This document shows positions 8,753 through 16,507 of a stretch of 64,000 nucleotides of DNA, one piece after another. The notes beneath the pieces are model-generated. The model had not been told where the DNA came from and ran no database searches. It was given only the letters and a program-made list of their open reading frames with translations. Position 1 is the first letter of the stretch; each line of letters opens with the position of its first letter. The position numbers were made by a program, and so were the translations under genes. This DNA is from Alistipes sp. (GTDB lineage Bacteria; Bacteroidota; Bacteroidia; Bacteroidales; Rikenellaceae), in NCBI RefSeq assembly GCF_020026455.1, contig NZ_JAHHQJ010000007.1:1-64000 (forward strand). Direction: 5' to 3'.

Positions 8753-9514
8753 TCAGTCGCGCCGGCCGAGGATCAGGAAGACGTAGTAAAGCACCGACGC
8801 GATAGCGCTCAACGCCGCGACGAGGTACGTGCGGGCCGCCCACGAAAGGGCCTCCCTGGCCTGCGTGAGTTGCACGCCCTGCATCGTGCGGCTCGTCTGG
8901 AGCCACTCCAAGGCACGGGCCGAGGCGTTGTACTCGACGGGAAGCGTGACGAGCGAGAAGACGGCCGACATGGCGATCATGCCCACGCCGATCCAGCACA
9001 GCAGCTCGTTCTGCGTCGAGGCCAGGAGGACAAGCCCCAGGATGATGACCCACGTGGCGGCCGTCGAGGCGAACTGCACGACGGGAACCAGCTGCGAACG
9101 CAGCACCAGCGGGGCGTAGCCGCGGGCGTGCTGCACGGCATGGCCGCACTCGTGGGCCGCCACGGCCGCAGCGGCGACACTCGTCGACGAGTAGACCGAG
9201 TCACTCAAGTTGACGGTCATCGTCTGCGGGTTGAAATGGTCGGTGAGGTGGCCGCCGACGTGCGTCACCTTCACGTTATGGATGTTGTTGTCGCGCAGCA
9301 TCTTCTCGGCGACCTGGGCGCCGGTCAGCCCCCCGGGGAACTGCACGGCCGAATACTTCTTGAAGACCGACTGCAGGCGCGCCTGCACGATGAAGCCGAC
9401 GATGCCGATGGCAATGATCAGAACGAACATGCCCATCGTCGCGGCGTCGTAGCGCACGGCATGAGGCGCTGCATGGTAACCTGCCTGAAGCAGGGCAATC
9501 AAAGGTAGTGTCAT
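8753..9514 (-). CDS. YugP-like neutral zinc metallopeptidase, membrane bound
   Basis: A 253-residue membrane protein. After an N-terminal membrane segment (about 28-43) it has the zinc site HECGH at 121-125 within VAAHECGHAVQHARGY, followed by two or more C-terminal membrane helices. This matches the YugP/DUF neutral metallopeptidase family, whose biological substrate is not established. The start codon overlaps the end of the SDR gene by 4 bp. It sits between an oxidoreductase and an acylation system, which gives no clear hint of its substrate. Confidence 0.88.
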   Translation of the reverse strand: MTLPLIALLQAGYHAAPHAVRYDAATMGMFVLIIAIGIVGFIVQARLQSVFKKYSAVQFPGGLTGAQVAEKMLRDNNIHNVKVTHVGGHLTDHFNPQTMTVNLSDSVYSSTSVAAAAVAAHECGHAVQHARGYAPLVLRSQLVPVVQFASTAATWVIILGLVLLASTQNELLCWIGVGMIAMSAVFSLVTLPVEYNASARALEWLQTSRTMQGVQLTQAREALSWAARTYLVAALSAIASVLYYVFLILGRRD

Positions 9515-10272
9515 AGCGTTTGCTGTTTGGTTTTCCGGTGCGTATAATAGGCTCCCGCCTGCTGCGAGGGCATCAGCACCATATCATTAACGTTCATGTG
9601 GGCGGGTAATTGTGCCGCCCATGCAATTGCTTCCGCAATATCGGCGCCAGTGAGCGGTTCGACTCCTTCGTAGACCGCAGCGGCACGCTGCCTGTCGCCG
9701 TGGAAGCGCACCTGCGAAAATTCGGTCTCGACCATCCCCGGGCGGATCTCCGTCACTTTGATCCCGGACGAAAGCAGGTCGGCACGCATCGACTGCGAGA
9801 GGGCGTGCACGGCGTGTTTCGAGGCGCAGTAGACAGCGCCGTTCTCGTAGGCTTCGGTCCCGGCGATCGAGCCGATGTTGAAGATGTGTCCGCGGCCCGC
9901 GGCGACCATCTTGGGCGCGATGACCCGCGTGACGTAGAGAAGTCCCTTGACGTTGGTGTCGATCATGGCATCCCAGTCGCGCGTATCGCCCACGTCGATG
10001 TGTTCCAGTCCAGCGGCAAGACCCGCATTGTTGACCAGCAGGTCGATGTGTTCGAGCGGCGAGAGGTTGCGCCGCACCTCCTCCTCGGAGCGCACGTCGA
10101 AGACAAGCGTCGTGCAGCGTCCGCCCGCCGATTCGATCTCCGCACGCAGCGTCGCGAGCCGGTCGGAACGGCGGCCCGTGGCGATGACGGCGTATCCCTC
10201 CCGTGCCAGCCGGAGCGCCGTGGCGCGGCCGATGCCTGAAGTGGCTCCCGTAATCAATGCCTGTTTTTGCAT
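9511..10272 (-). CDS. short-chain dehydrogenase/reductase
   Basis: A 253-residue SDR with the nucleotide-binding motif TGATSGIGRA (about residues 8-17), the NNAG motif (VNNAGLAAG), the catalytic Ser about 13 residues before YCASK, and the substrate loop RPGMVETEFSQVRF. It is closest in appearance to the YdfG/serine 3-dehydrogenase-like group that uses NADP(H). The ATG at 10272 is chosen because the Rossmann fold begins there and a perfect promoter lies directly upstream; a longer frame would run through that promoter. It is the first gene of a five-gene minus-strand operon. Substrate unknown. Confidence 0.92.
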   Translation of the reverse strand: MQKQALITGATSGIGRATALRLAREGYAVIATGRRSDRLATLRAEIESAGGRCTTLVFDVRSEEEVRRNLSPLEHIDLLVNNAGLAAGLEHIDVGDTRDWDAMIDTNVKGLLYVTRVIAPKMVAAGRGHIFNIGSIAGTEAYENGAVYCASKHAVHALSQSMRADLLSSGIKVTEIRPGMVETEFSQVRFHGDRQRAAAVYEGVEPLTGADIAEAIAWAAQLPAHMNVNDMVLMPSQQAGAYYTHRKTKQQTL

Positions 10273-10293
10273 GGAAAAAACGTTTGTTTCGGG

Positions 10294-10324
10294 CAAAGAT
10301 ACAAAAAAGTAGAATGGCTGCAAA
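10294..10324 (-). promoter_or_regulatory. canonical promoter of the SDR-MBOAT-PAP2 operon
   Basis: On the minus strand: TTTG (10321-10324), exactly 19 nt, TATCTTTG (10294-10301), an exact match to the Bacteroidetes consensus. The leader is only about 15 nt. Confidence 0.85.
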
Positions 10325-10439
10325 ACAGAATGGCAAGCGGATTTGCAAAACATTAGGGTGGATAAAAAGTGGCGCAACGATAGCGAAAATACGAAATTTA
10401 TATGTTACTTTGTACAAATTTTCGACACGACAGCACACC

Positions 10440-11684
10440 GTGAATCTCGCCTTTTTCATCGCACGCCGCATGGCACAGCCCGCACCCGGAAACAAACCCG
10501 GGGTGATGGAGCGTATCGCCGTGGTGTCGGTGGCGCTGGGGATGGCCGTGATGATCCTCGCGATGGCCGTGATCATGGGATTCAAAGGCGAGGTGGCCCG
10601 CAAGATGACGGGCTTTGCGGCCCATGTCGCGGTGACCGACATAAGGGGCGTGAACGCGCTCGATGCACAGCCCGTGCACCGCAGCGAGCATGTCGAGGAG
10701 CTGATACGCCGGACCGACGGATTTGCGGCGATGGCTCCCTATGCCGTCAAGGGAGGCATTGTACGCACGGCCGATGCCGTGGGCGAGGTGATGCTCAAGG
10801 GTGTCGAAGCGGATTACGACTGGTCGTATTTCCGCGAATGGCTCGTCGCGGGGGAGCTGCCCCGGGTGGGCGATGCGGTCCGCACGAAGGACATCCTGCT
10901 GTCGCGGACGCTGGCCGACAAGTTGCAGCTGGGTGTGGACGACAAGGTCGAGATGCTGTTCGTGGAGCCGGGCGAGATGCCGCGCCGCGACCGGTTCAAG
11001 GTGGCGGGGATCTACGAGTCGGGGATGGAGGAGATGGACGGCGTGGTGGTGGTCACAGACATCCGCAACGTGCAGCGCCTCGCGGAGTGGGGGCCGGACG
11101 AGATTTCGGGCTACGAGATCCTGACACACTCGCTGGACCAGGCCGACACGTTTGCCCGGACGCTGGGCCGGACACTGCTGTACGACGATGACGAAGACGC
11201 CGAGAACCTCGCCGTAACGAGCATCCGGGAGCAGTACGCCCACATTTTCGACTGGCTGAAGGCCCACGATGTGAACGCCGCGGTGGTGATCGCGATCATG
11301 CTCGTGGTGGCCTTCTTCAACATGACCTCGGCGTTGCTGATCCTCGTGCTGGAGCGGACGCGGATGATCGGACTGCTGAAGGCGCTCGGAATGCGCAACG
11401 GCTCCCTGAGGCGCATCTTCCTCTGGCGCGCGGTGCTGGTGATCCTGCGGGGCCTGGCCTGGGGCAATGCCGTCGGACTGGGGCTGTGTCTGGTGCAGAA
11501 ATGGACCCATCTGGTGAAGCTCAGCTCCGAAGGATACCTGCTCTCGGAGGTGCCCGTGGCACTGGACTGGGGCTGGTGGCTGGCGCTCAACGCGGGGTTT
11601 ATCGCAGCGATCGTCGCCCTGCTGGTGATCCCGACGGCCGTGGTCTCCACCGTAAAGCCCGAAGAAACGATTCGATACGAATGA
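10440..11684 (+). CDS. LolE/FtsX-type ABC transporter permease
   Basis: A 414-residue permease with one membrane segment at about residues 22-45, a long periplasmic domain (about 50-275), and three C-terminal membrane segments with the FtsX-domain signature MIGLLKALGMRNGSL. This is the layout of LolC/LolE lipoprotein-release and MacB-like permeases. The GTG at 10440 is chosen because the protein begins with the family-typical NLAFFIARR there; an upstream ATG in frame lies inside the SDR promoter region. No ATPase gene is adjacent, so its partner must be encoded elsewhere. It overlaps ubiE by 4 bp. Confidence 0.85.
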   Translation: MNLAFFIARRMAQPAPGNKPGVMERIAVVSVALGMAVMILAMAVIMGFKGEVARKMTGFAAHVAVTDIRGVNALDAQPVHRSEHVEELIRRTDGFAAMAPYAVKGGIVRTADAVGEVMLKGVEADYDWSYFREWLVAGELPRVGDAVRTKDILLSRTLADKLQLGVDDKVEMLFVEPGEMPRRDRFKVAGIYESGMEEMDGVVVVTDIRNVQRLAEWGPDEISGYEILTHSLDQADTFARTLGRTLLYDDDEDAENLAVTSIREQYAHIFDWLKAHDVNAAVVIAIMLVVAFFNMTSALLILVLERTRMIGLLKALGMRNGSLRRIFLWRAVLVILRGLAWGNAVGLGLCLVQKWTHLVKLSSEGYLLSEVPVALDWGWWLALNAGFIAAIVALLVIPTAVVSTVKPEETIRYE

Positions 11685-12397
11685 AACCATACAACACAAA
11701 TCAGACCAAAAAGGAAGAGGTGCGCAAGATGTTCGACAACATCGCACCGAAGTACGACTTGTTGAACCATACGCTTTCGATGAGCATCGACCGCGTATGG
11801 CGCCGCCGCGTGGTCAACGAGGTGCGCCGCGCAAAACCCGGGCGCATTCTGGACGTGGCGACCGGAACGGGTGATCTGGCGATCGCCATGGCACGCCGCA
11901 TCCGCGACGTGCAGGTGCTCGGGGTGGATCTCTCGGAGCAGATGCTCGCCGTGGCACGCCGCAAGATCGAGGCCCGCGGGCTGGACGGACGCATCGTCCT
12001 CGATCGGGGCGATGCCGAGCATCTCGCCGTGGCCGACGCCTCGGTCGATGTCGCGACCGTCGCATTCGGGGTGCGCAACTTCGGCGACCTCGAAACAGGA
12101 CTGCGCGAACTGGCCCGCACAATAAAACCCGGGGGCAAAGTCGTTATTCTGGAGTTCTCGCGCCCCCGCAACCGGGCATTCCGCGCCCTGTACGAGTTTT
12201 ACTCCTACAAGATCCTGCCCCGCATCGGCGGGCTGGTGTCGCGCGACAAGCAGGCCTACGAGTATCTTCCGGCATCGGTCGGAGAGTTTCCCGCGCCGGA
12301 GGCATTCATGGAGATGATGTCCCGGGCGGGATTCCGCAACTGCCGGGCGCGGAGCCAGAGTTTCGGAATCGCACAAATATATATAGGAGAAAGATGA
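11681..12397 (+). CDS. ubiE: demethylmenaquinone methyltransferase
   Basis: A 238-residue SAM-dependent methyltransferase that performs the last step of menaquinone synthesis (menG/ubiE). The family signatures are clear: FDNIAPKYDLLNHTLSMSID near the N-terminus, the SAM-binding loop LDVATGTGDLAI, VDLSEQML, and the later LEFSRPRN motif with a C-terminal YEYLPASV. The ATG at 11681 overlaps the permease stop (ATGA), and its own stop overlaps the next ATG, showing translational coupling. Bacteroidales respire with menaquinone only, so MK synthesis rather than ubiquinone is expected. Confidence 0.95.
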   Translation: MKPYNTNQTKKEEVRKMFDNIAPKYDLLNHTLSMSIDRVWRRRVVNEVRRAKPGRILDVATGTGDLAIAMARRIRDVQVLGVDLSEQMLAVARRKIEARGLDGRIVLDRGDAEHLAVADASVDVATVAFGVRNFGDLETGLRELARTIKPGGKVVILEFSRPRNRAFRALYEFYSYKILPRIGGLVSRDKQAYEYLPASVGEFPAPEAFMEMMSRAGFRNCRARSQSFGIAQIYIGER

Positions 12398-12909
12398 AGA
12401 CAATACAACGCTATTCGGTCTACGCACTGTTGCTGATCCTCGCCGTGTCGCTCGCGTCGTGCCGCCGCGCCGTGGAGAAGGCCCGGCAAAACATCCGCTT
12501 CGAGGGCATTGAAAAGGTCGAACGTCAGGGGCTGACGGGGGCCGAGGTGGTCGTGCGGGTGATGAACAACACGGGATACAAGCTGGTGCTCGAAACCGCG
12601 GAAATGGGCGTTTACTACGCCGACAGCCGCGTGGGGACGATCGTCCTGCGCGAGGCGGTCGAAGTGCCCCGGCACACGACGGACAGCTTCCGGACCTTGT
12701 GGCAGCTGAAAATATCCGATCCGCTGGCGCTCTACGTGCTGGCCCGGAAGGTCAAGTCGGGCGACCTGTCGCAGGTCGAGGTCTCCTACGCCGTGAAAGG
12801 GCGCGGAGGACCGGCTCCCGTGAAAATTTCGCACGAACGGATGCCGGTGTCCGATTTTTTGAATATCTTTGGACTGACGATCGAAGAAGTTAAAAAACAG
12901 TTGAAATAA
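12394..12909 (+). CDS. LEA14/WHy-like lipoprotein
   Basis: A 171-residue protein with a lipoprotein signal ending at the lipobox LAVSLASC (Cys at about residue 24). The rest looks like one all-beta domain of the LEA14/water-stress type: alternating strands with VVVRVMNNTGYKLVLETAEMGVYY. Such domains bind membranes or protect envelopes, but no defined role is known. It overlaps ubiE by 4 bp and the next gene by one base (TAATG). Family assignment is by fold-like pattern, so moderately sure. Confidence 0.65.
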   Translation: MKTIQRYSVYALLLILAVSLASCRRAVEKARQNIRFEGIEKVERQGLTGAEVVVRVMNNTGYKLVLETAEMGVYYADSRVGTIVLREAVEVPRHTTDSFRTLWQLKISDPLALYVLARKVKSGDLSQVEVSYAVKGRGGPAPVKISHERMPVSDFLNIFGLTIEEVKKQLK

Positions 12910-13388
12910 TGCGCAGATTGCTTTTCCTCATGCCGATTCTCCTGTGCGCGGCCGTTTCCGCACACGCACAGTCGCTCGACGCCTTCAAGCAGCGTCTGGC
13001 GGAGCCTACTCCCGAAGCGACGCTTTTCAACCGGGCACAGGTCGTTGTCAGAGAGCATGACGACGCCGCACGCGCCGTGGCCCAAGCCGCCCACGCCGGG
13101 CAGCGTCTCTATTTCGAGGGGTTTCACCGGGTCTGCGTCTTCTCGGACAACGGACCCGCGGCTCGCGACGGGGCCTTTGCCGCCAAGGAGCTCTTCGAAG
13201 AGACCTATCCCGATGTGAAGGTTTATGTGGATTACGAGATTCCCTATTTCATCGTTTCGGCGGGCAACTGTCTGACCAAGGAGGAGGCCATCATGCTCAA
13301 GGGGCGTGTGTCGGCGACCTTCCCGAAGGCTTTCCTCAAGCAGCTGAAGCGGGAAAAATCCCCAATATCCAACCTTTTGGACAAATAA
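12909..13388 (+). CDS. secreted SPOR-like envelope protein
   Basis: A 159-residue protein with a signal peptide (MRRLLFLMPILLCAAVSAHAQ). The mature part has a Gly-Phe-x-Val-x-Val/Ser pattern (YFEGFHRVCVFSDNG), a helix, then YFIVSAGNCLTKEEAIMLKGR, which resembles the alpha/beta repeat of SPOR (peptidoglycan-binding) domains. Similar small proteins are common in Bacteroidales but unnamed. It is the last gene of the permease-ubiE operon. Confidence 0.65.
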   Translation: MRRLLFLMPILLCAAVSAHAQSLDAFKQRLAEPTPEATLFNRAQVVVREHDDAARAVAQAAHAGQRLYFEGFHRVCVFSDNGPAARDGAFAAKELFEETYPDVKVYVDYEIPYFIVSAGNCLTKEEAIMLKGRVSATFPKAFLKQLKREKSPISNLLDK

Positions 13389-13419
13389 AAGTCCAATTCA
13401 GAAAAATAATTCTTTTTTC

Positions 13420-13450
13420 TTTGCTTTTCCCGTGCGAATATTTAACTTTG
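13420..13450 (+). promoter_or_regulatory. canonical promoter of the Cys-rich lipoprotein gene
   Basis: TTTG (13420-13423), 19 nt, TAACTTTG (13443-13450), a perfect Bacteroidetes promoter. Leader of about 33 nt before the ATG at 13490. Confidence 0.85.
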
Positions 13451-13489
13451 CGGCGTTACGGAACAATTAACTATTAAACGTTTAATACC

Positions 13490-13747
13490 ATGAAAAAGAT
13501 TGTCTCTTTTGCCATCGTCCTGGCAGCTGTCGCAATGGTAGGCTGCTGTGGAAATTCGAACAAGAAAGCTGCTGAAGGCGCTGCTGCTGCCGCTGCTACG
13601 ACCGAAACTTCGGCTTGCGCCGGCTGCACCGAGAAGTGCGACGCTGCAACCGAATGCTGCTCCGAGCAGACTGATTCGACCAAGACCTGCAGCGAGAAAT
13701 CGTGCAGCGAGAAATCGTGCAGCGAGGAGGCCGAGGCAAACAAGTAG
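13490..13747 (+). CDS. small cysteine-rich lipoprotein with tandem repeats
   Basis: An 85-residue protein. A lipoprotein signal (VAMVGCC, Cys at about 19-20) is followed by an Ala-rich linker and then a Cys/Ser/Glu-rich tail with eleven or more cysteines, including the repeated unit CSEKS. The tail is encoded by 15-bp tandem repeats around 13688-13730. It has its own strong promoter and terminator, so it is a monocistronic, probably well-expressed gene. Metal binding or thiol chemistry at the outer membrane is suggested by composition only; I do not recognise a family. Confidence 0.8.
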   Translation: MKKIVSFAIVLAAVAMVGCCGNSNKKAAEGAAAAAATTETSACAGCTEKCDAATECCSEQTDSTKTCSEKSCSEKSCSEEAEANK

Positions 13748-13767
13748 TCACCGGTTAGGTTTGAGAG

Positions 13768-13796
13768 AGGGTGATTCTTCGGAATCCCCTTTTTTT
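13768..13796 (+). terminator. rho-independent terminator of the Cys-rich lipoprotein gene
   Basis: A GATTC/GAATC stem with a TTCG tetraloop, flanked by G/C pairs with one mismatch, and seven T residues after it. Confidence 0.85.
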
Positions 13797-14019
13797 GTTC
13801 CCCCACGGAGGTGGCGGGGATTTTGGATCCGGCGGCGAAGCAGGTCCGGGATCGAGCAACGGAGAAACTGAGCAGGGACGGGACAGAACGGCCCCGAGTG
13901 GGTCCGGGACCCGGCAAATCCGGGGGCAAGCGAGGCAGGAATCAAGCGGGCGAAATGAGGGGTTTTATCTGCTGAAAAGCCGATCCGCAGGACGGATAAA
14001 TGGAAAAAGAGCGCTGCTA
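13797..14019. other. intergenic stretch without a recognisable gene
   Basis: Between the terminator at 13768-13796 and the tRNA promoter at 14020. Short open frames exist but none has a credible start, composition or homologue. Confidence 0.6.
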
Positions 14020-14051
14020 TTTGCAGAATCGGGAAATATTGTGTACTTTTG
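14020..14051 (+). promoter_or_regulatory. promoter of tRNA-Ser
   Basis: TTTG (14020-14023), 20 nt, TACTTTTG (14044-14051). The predicted start point is about 5 nt before the tRNA 5' end. Confidence 0.8.
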
Positions 14052-14062
14052 GGGCACATTTC

Positions 14063-14153
14063 GGAAAGATGCAGGAGTGGTTGAACTGGCCCGCCTGGAA
14101 AGCGAGTAAACCCCTAAAGGGTTTCAGGGGTTCGAATCCCCTTCTTTCCGCCA
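14063..14153 (+). tRNA. tRNA-Ser (anticodon GGA), CCA encoded
   Basis: The 7-bp acceptor stem (GGAAAGA with TCTTTCC), discriminator G and encoded CCA are present. The anticodon loop reads CTGGAAA, giving GGA, which decodes UCC and UCU. A long variable arm (AAACCC/GGGTTT) marks a serine tRNA, and the T arm is AGGGG-TTCGAAT-CCCCT. One oddity is a C-A mismatch at the second pair of the anticodon stem (CCCGC with GCGAG). Downstream DNA turns AT-rich at once, as at an integration site. Confidence 0.93.
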
Positions 14154-14174
14154 AAGAAAGACAAATAATCAAGC

Positions 14175-14207
14175 AATGCACTGTAAAATTCAAATTTACA
14201 GTGCATT
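14175..14207 (+). terminator. hairpin after tRNA-Ser
   Basis: A perfect 13-bp inverted repeat (14175-14187 with 14195-14207) with a 7-nt loop and a T-rich right flank. It would end the tRNA transcript and also reads as a symmetric hairpin at the left edge of the island. Confidence 0.75.
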
Positions 14208-14277
14208 TTGTTGTTGGACCCAACCAGAAAAATGCAGTTTTAAGCAGATTACCTGTGCCTGTTCGGTGGAACTGAAT

Positions 14278-14709
14278 ATGGCTAAAAACGCACGGCAATT
14301 TAGCTTTAATTTACTGACATATAACTATATGGTTTCTTTCCAAAATGAATCCGAGTACTTTAAAATAGAAACAAAAGCAATAAAAGGAATCGACCCTGAA
14401 AAACGTGAAGCTGCGTTAGAAACAATTATTATCATACCAAATAGTCATATTGTTTCCGATAAAGTTCGATTAGTATTATCGGACAAAAAATCCAAAATGC
14501 TTGTCGGAGAAAAAATCATCTGCCAACTGTTAATTGATTCTTCCGGTTCAATAAAAGGCATTAAATACATCATCCCAAACAAAGTCTTTCAACTATTGAC
14601 CGCACAAGATTTTGATATAATTGATCGGTTATTAAGGGAAACTTTAAATTTTGAGATTGGCGATGAATCTGTTCCATATATGATGCCGGGTATAAAAATC
14701 GAGTTATGA
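14278..14709 (+). CDS. hypothetical protein
   Basis: A 143-residue, AT-rich gene product starting at the ATG at 14278 (upstream codons overlap the tRNA terminator and are unlikely to be coding). It looks like a soluble mixed alpha/beta protein with an Ile/Lys-rich core and no signal peptide or membrane segment. No family recognised. It lies between the tRNA terminator and the recombinase relic, so it is island cargo. Confidence 0.6.
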   Translation: MAKNARQFSFNLLTYNYMVSFQNESEYFKIETKAIKGIDPEKREAALETIIIIPNSHIVSDKVRLVLSDKKSKMLVGEKIICQLLIDSSGSIKGIKYIIPNKVFQLLTAQDFDIIDRLLRETLNFEIGDESVPYMMPGIKIEL

Positions 14710-14761
14710 ATTTGCAAGGGAATCGCCTGACCACATACCTGGGCCACCCAAGGACAGGCAA

Positions 14762-14920
14762 TGGATCATGACGGAGCGGCAGAAGGCCCTTATCCCGAGC
14801 AACATTCCCCTGCAGGAGATTCCGCAGCTCATCATCGAAAAACATAGGGGATACACGAAGAACGGACTGCCGTTGCCAATTTCCAATCAAAAGGCGAACA
14901 TGTATTTGAAGGGAATTTGG
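14762..14920 (+). pseudogene. relic of a tyrosine recombinase (integrase)
   Basis: The frame reads WIMTERQKA, then IPLQEIPQLIIEKHRG and NGLPLPISNQKANMYLKGI. This matches the central part of the Bacteroidetes tyrosine-recombinase catalytic domain (an RQKT strand, a PL..P..II..Y segment and an SNQKMN..LK.I helix). The N-terminal domain, the HxxR box and the nucleophilic tyrosine are all missing, so the gene is dead. Its position 600 bp after tRNA-Ser is where an island integrase is expected. Confidence 0.6.
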
Positions 14921-14935
14921 GAAACTTATGCAAAG

Positions 14936-16093
14936 TTATTTTACACCGAAAATATTCGACAATTTTTCCAATGATTCCAAAAAATTTCGATTCAATTCCG
15001 CTTCTCGGCGCTCGAAAGCAATCATTTCATCGTAATCTTTTCCGTATCGCATTCGTTTGTTCCACAACTCCGGATCATAAGGATGACCCTGCCAGGTTAT
15101 CATCTTCCGATCCAGTTTAATTCGTTTGGGGGTATCTCTGCAACCGGTGATGTAATATGCTTCGGCAAGATTATCGGTAAACATGGAAACAAATGCCTCT
15201 CTGATACGAGAACATTTCTCATTGATCGAATTGTTCCGGTGATTGGAAATTTTTAAAACACTGTCTTGTATTTTCGTATAATCGCTCCGGTTCGATAATG
15301 TTTTATAGATGAAGTTGAGTTTTCGCATATATTCCGGATTGCTTAAATCCCGGAACATAATTCCTCGCGGATAATCCAGAAAGAGAAAATAAACAGCCTT
15401 GGCCAACGGCGTCATCTTGATCTCCATATTTCCGTAGTCCGGCAGAAAAATACGATAGTCCGCCGTTATCTCCATACGGCTTAACTGCGGTTGGTGCATG
15501 TCCAAAATCTCTCGCAGCAACGTATCATACCCATACCGTTGCAGTATCTCGATATTCTTTTCGACCTCCATCGTCAGCCGATAGGCGATTTCGGAGAAGT
15601 CTCGATCCGCGTCTTCACCCGGATACTCATCCGGAAGTTCATCGGGGACGATCTGTAAACTATTGAAAACCTCATGGTTCTTTGCATTTTGCAGAAGCCG
15701 TGCAATATCGTCCGGTTTATCCGGAAAGACACAGATAATCTTTCTCTGGCCTCTTTTAAGGTCGTACGCAGCAGTCAACAACATCGGTTTATCCGAGCAC
15801 GGCACTTTCAGCCGGTTGAATAATTTGTGGGTTAAATCGGCTGTAAAGGATTCTCCCGTCTTAGTCGTTCGATATTCCCCGGGATAATTGTAGCTCAATA
15901 TTTCGGTTGCCGGTTTTTGGCCATAGTAGATAAAAGACCTGTTTTTGGTTCGAAGCATTTCCGACAATTCATGAAAATTAGCCCGAATATAGGTATGATA
16001 TGGTTCGCAATATTCAGGTTCCAGATAATAGATGCTTCCCGATGCCAAAAATTGCGGACAACCGCCAGAAAAGGTGAGGGTACGACGCTGCAT
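14936..16093 (-). CDS. hypothetical protein, Bacteroidetes-type orphan
   Basis: A 385-residue soluble protein; the ATG at 16093 is used because residues before it overlap intergenic AT-rich DNA. It has an acidic middle (around DELPDEYPGEDADRDF), then a conserved-looking stretch MTPLAKAVYFLFLDYPRGIMFRDL, then a Cys/Arg-rich block INEKCSRIREAFVSMF...ITGCRDTPKRI. I recall similar unnamed proteins in Bacteroidales, but I cannot name a family. The gene runs towards the recombinase relic. Confidence 0.65.
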   Translation of the reverse strand: MQRRTLTFSGGCPQFLASGSIYYLEPEYCEPYHTYIRANFHELSEMLRTKNRSFIYYGQKPATEILSYNYPGEYRTTKTGESFTADLTHKLFNRLKVPCSDKPMLLTAAYDLKRGQRKIICVFPDKPDDIARLLQNAKNHEVFNSLQIVPDELPDEYPGEDADRDFSEIAYRLTMEVEKNIEILQRYGYDTLLREILDMHQPQLSRMEITADYRIFLPDYGNMEIKMTPLAKAVYFLFLDYPRGIMFRDLSNPEYMRKLNFIYKTLSNRSDYTKIQDSVLKISNHRNNSINEKCSRIREAFVSMFTDNLAEAYYITGCRDTPKRIKLDRKMITWQGHPYDPELWNKRMRYGKDYDEMIAFERREAELNRNFLESLEKLSNIFGVK

Positions 16094-16243
16094 AATCCAT
16101 TCTTTTCTGCAAAATACGAAATTATTCCGAGATATTTTTACCATCGCAAGCCTTGCAAAGATAAAAATGCAGTTTATTTCTCCATTACCTTTGTCCAAGC
16201 AACAGCCGAAGACGTCCTATGTTGGAATGAATGGAAAAATTAG

Positions 16244-16251
16244 TATATTTG
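16244..16251 (+). promoter_or_regulatory. -7 box of the structured RNA
   Basis: TATATTTG fits TAnnTTTG exactly; TTGG lies 18 nt upstream as a weak -33 element. It predicts an RNA 5' end near 16258 with no reading frame behind it. Confidence 0.6.
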
Positions 16252-16257
16252 CTGCGG

Positions 16258-16466
16258 GGATCTGCGACGGATCGCCGACATATCTTTCCACGAGGAAAGC
16301 GTTTGACTGATTCTTTCTAACGAAGTCTGGTAAATTTCAAGCAGGAGAATAGGCAAACCCGTTTCACGCCTATGGTATTTCAGGCGTGGGCTGTTGCTTA
16401 TTTTACTGCAAGGTTTACCAGAGCCCGTTAGATAGAATAAGTTGACGGTACCACGCTTTCTTTTTG
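16258..16466 (+). ncRNA. long rod-shaped structured RNA, 6S-like candidate
   Basis: About 205 nt with nested pairings: 16295-16301/16454-16460 (7 bp), 16310-16322/16426-16438 (13 bp, one mismatch), 16326-16334/16414-16422 (9 bp, perfect), 16348-16356/16394-16402 (9 bp, one mismatch) and an apical stem 16365-16371/16382-16388 (7 bp). A T5 tract follows the outer stem. An interrupted rod of this size with an own promoter and terminator is the architecture of 6S RNA, which binds RNA polymerase, and Bacteroidales have a divergent 6S-type RNA. A second hairpin, 16284-16289/16294-16299, competes with the outer stem. It could instead be a leader of the gene at 16508. Confidence 0.5.
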
Positions 16467-16507
16467 ATTACTAACCAGCCGGGGTACGGGCGAAAAACAA
16501 CTATCTT

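Noticed and set aside
16258..16466. tmRNA or RNase P RNA as identity of the structured RNA
   Set aside because: No alanine-like acceptor ends or tag frame for tmRNA, and none of the conserved RNase P P4 sequences; GAGGAAAG alone is too little.
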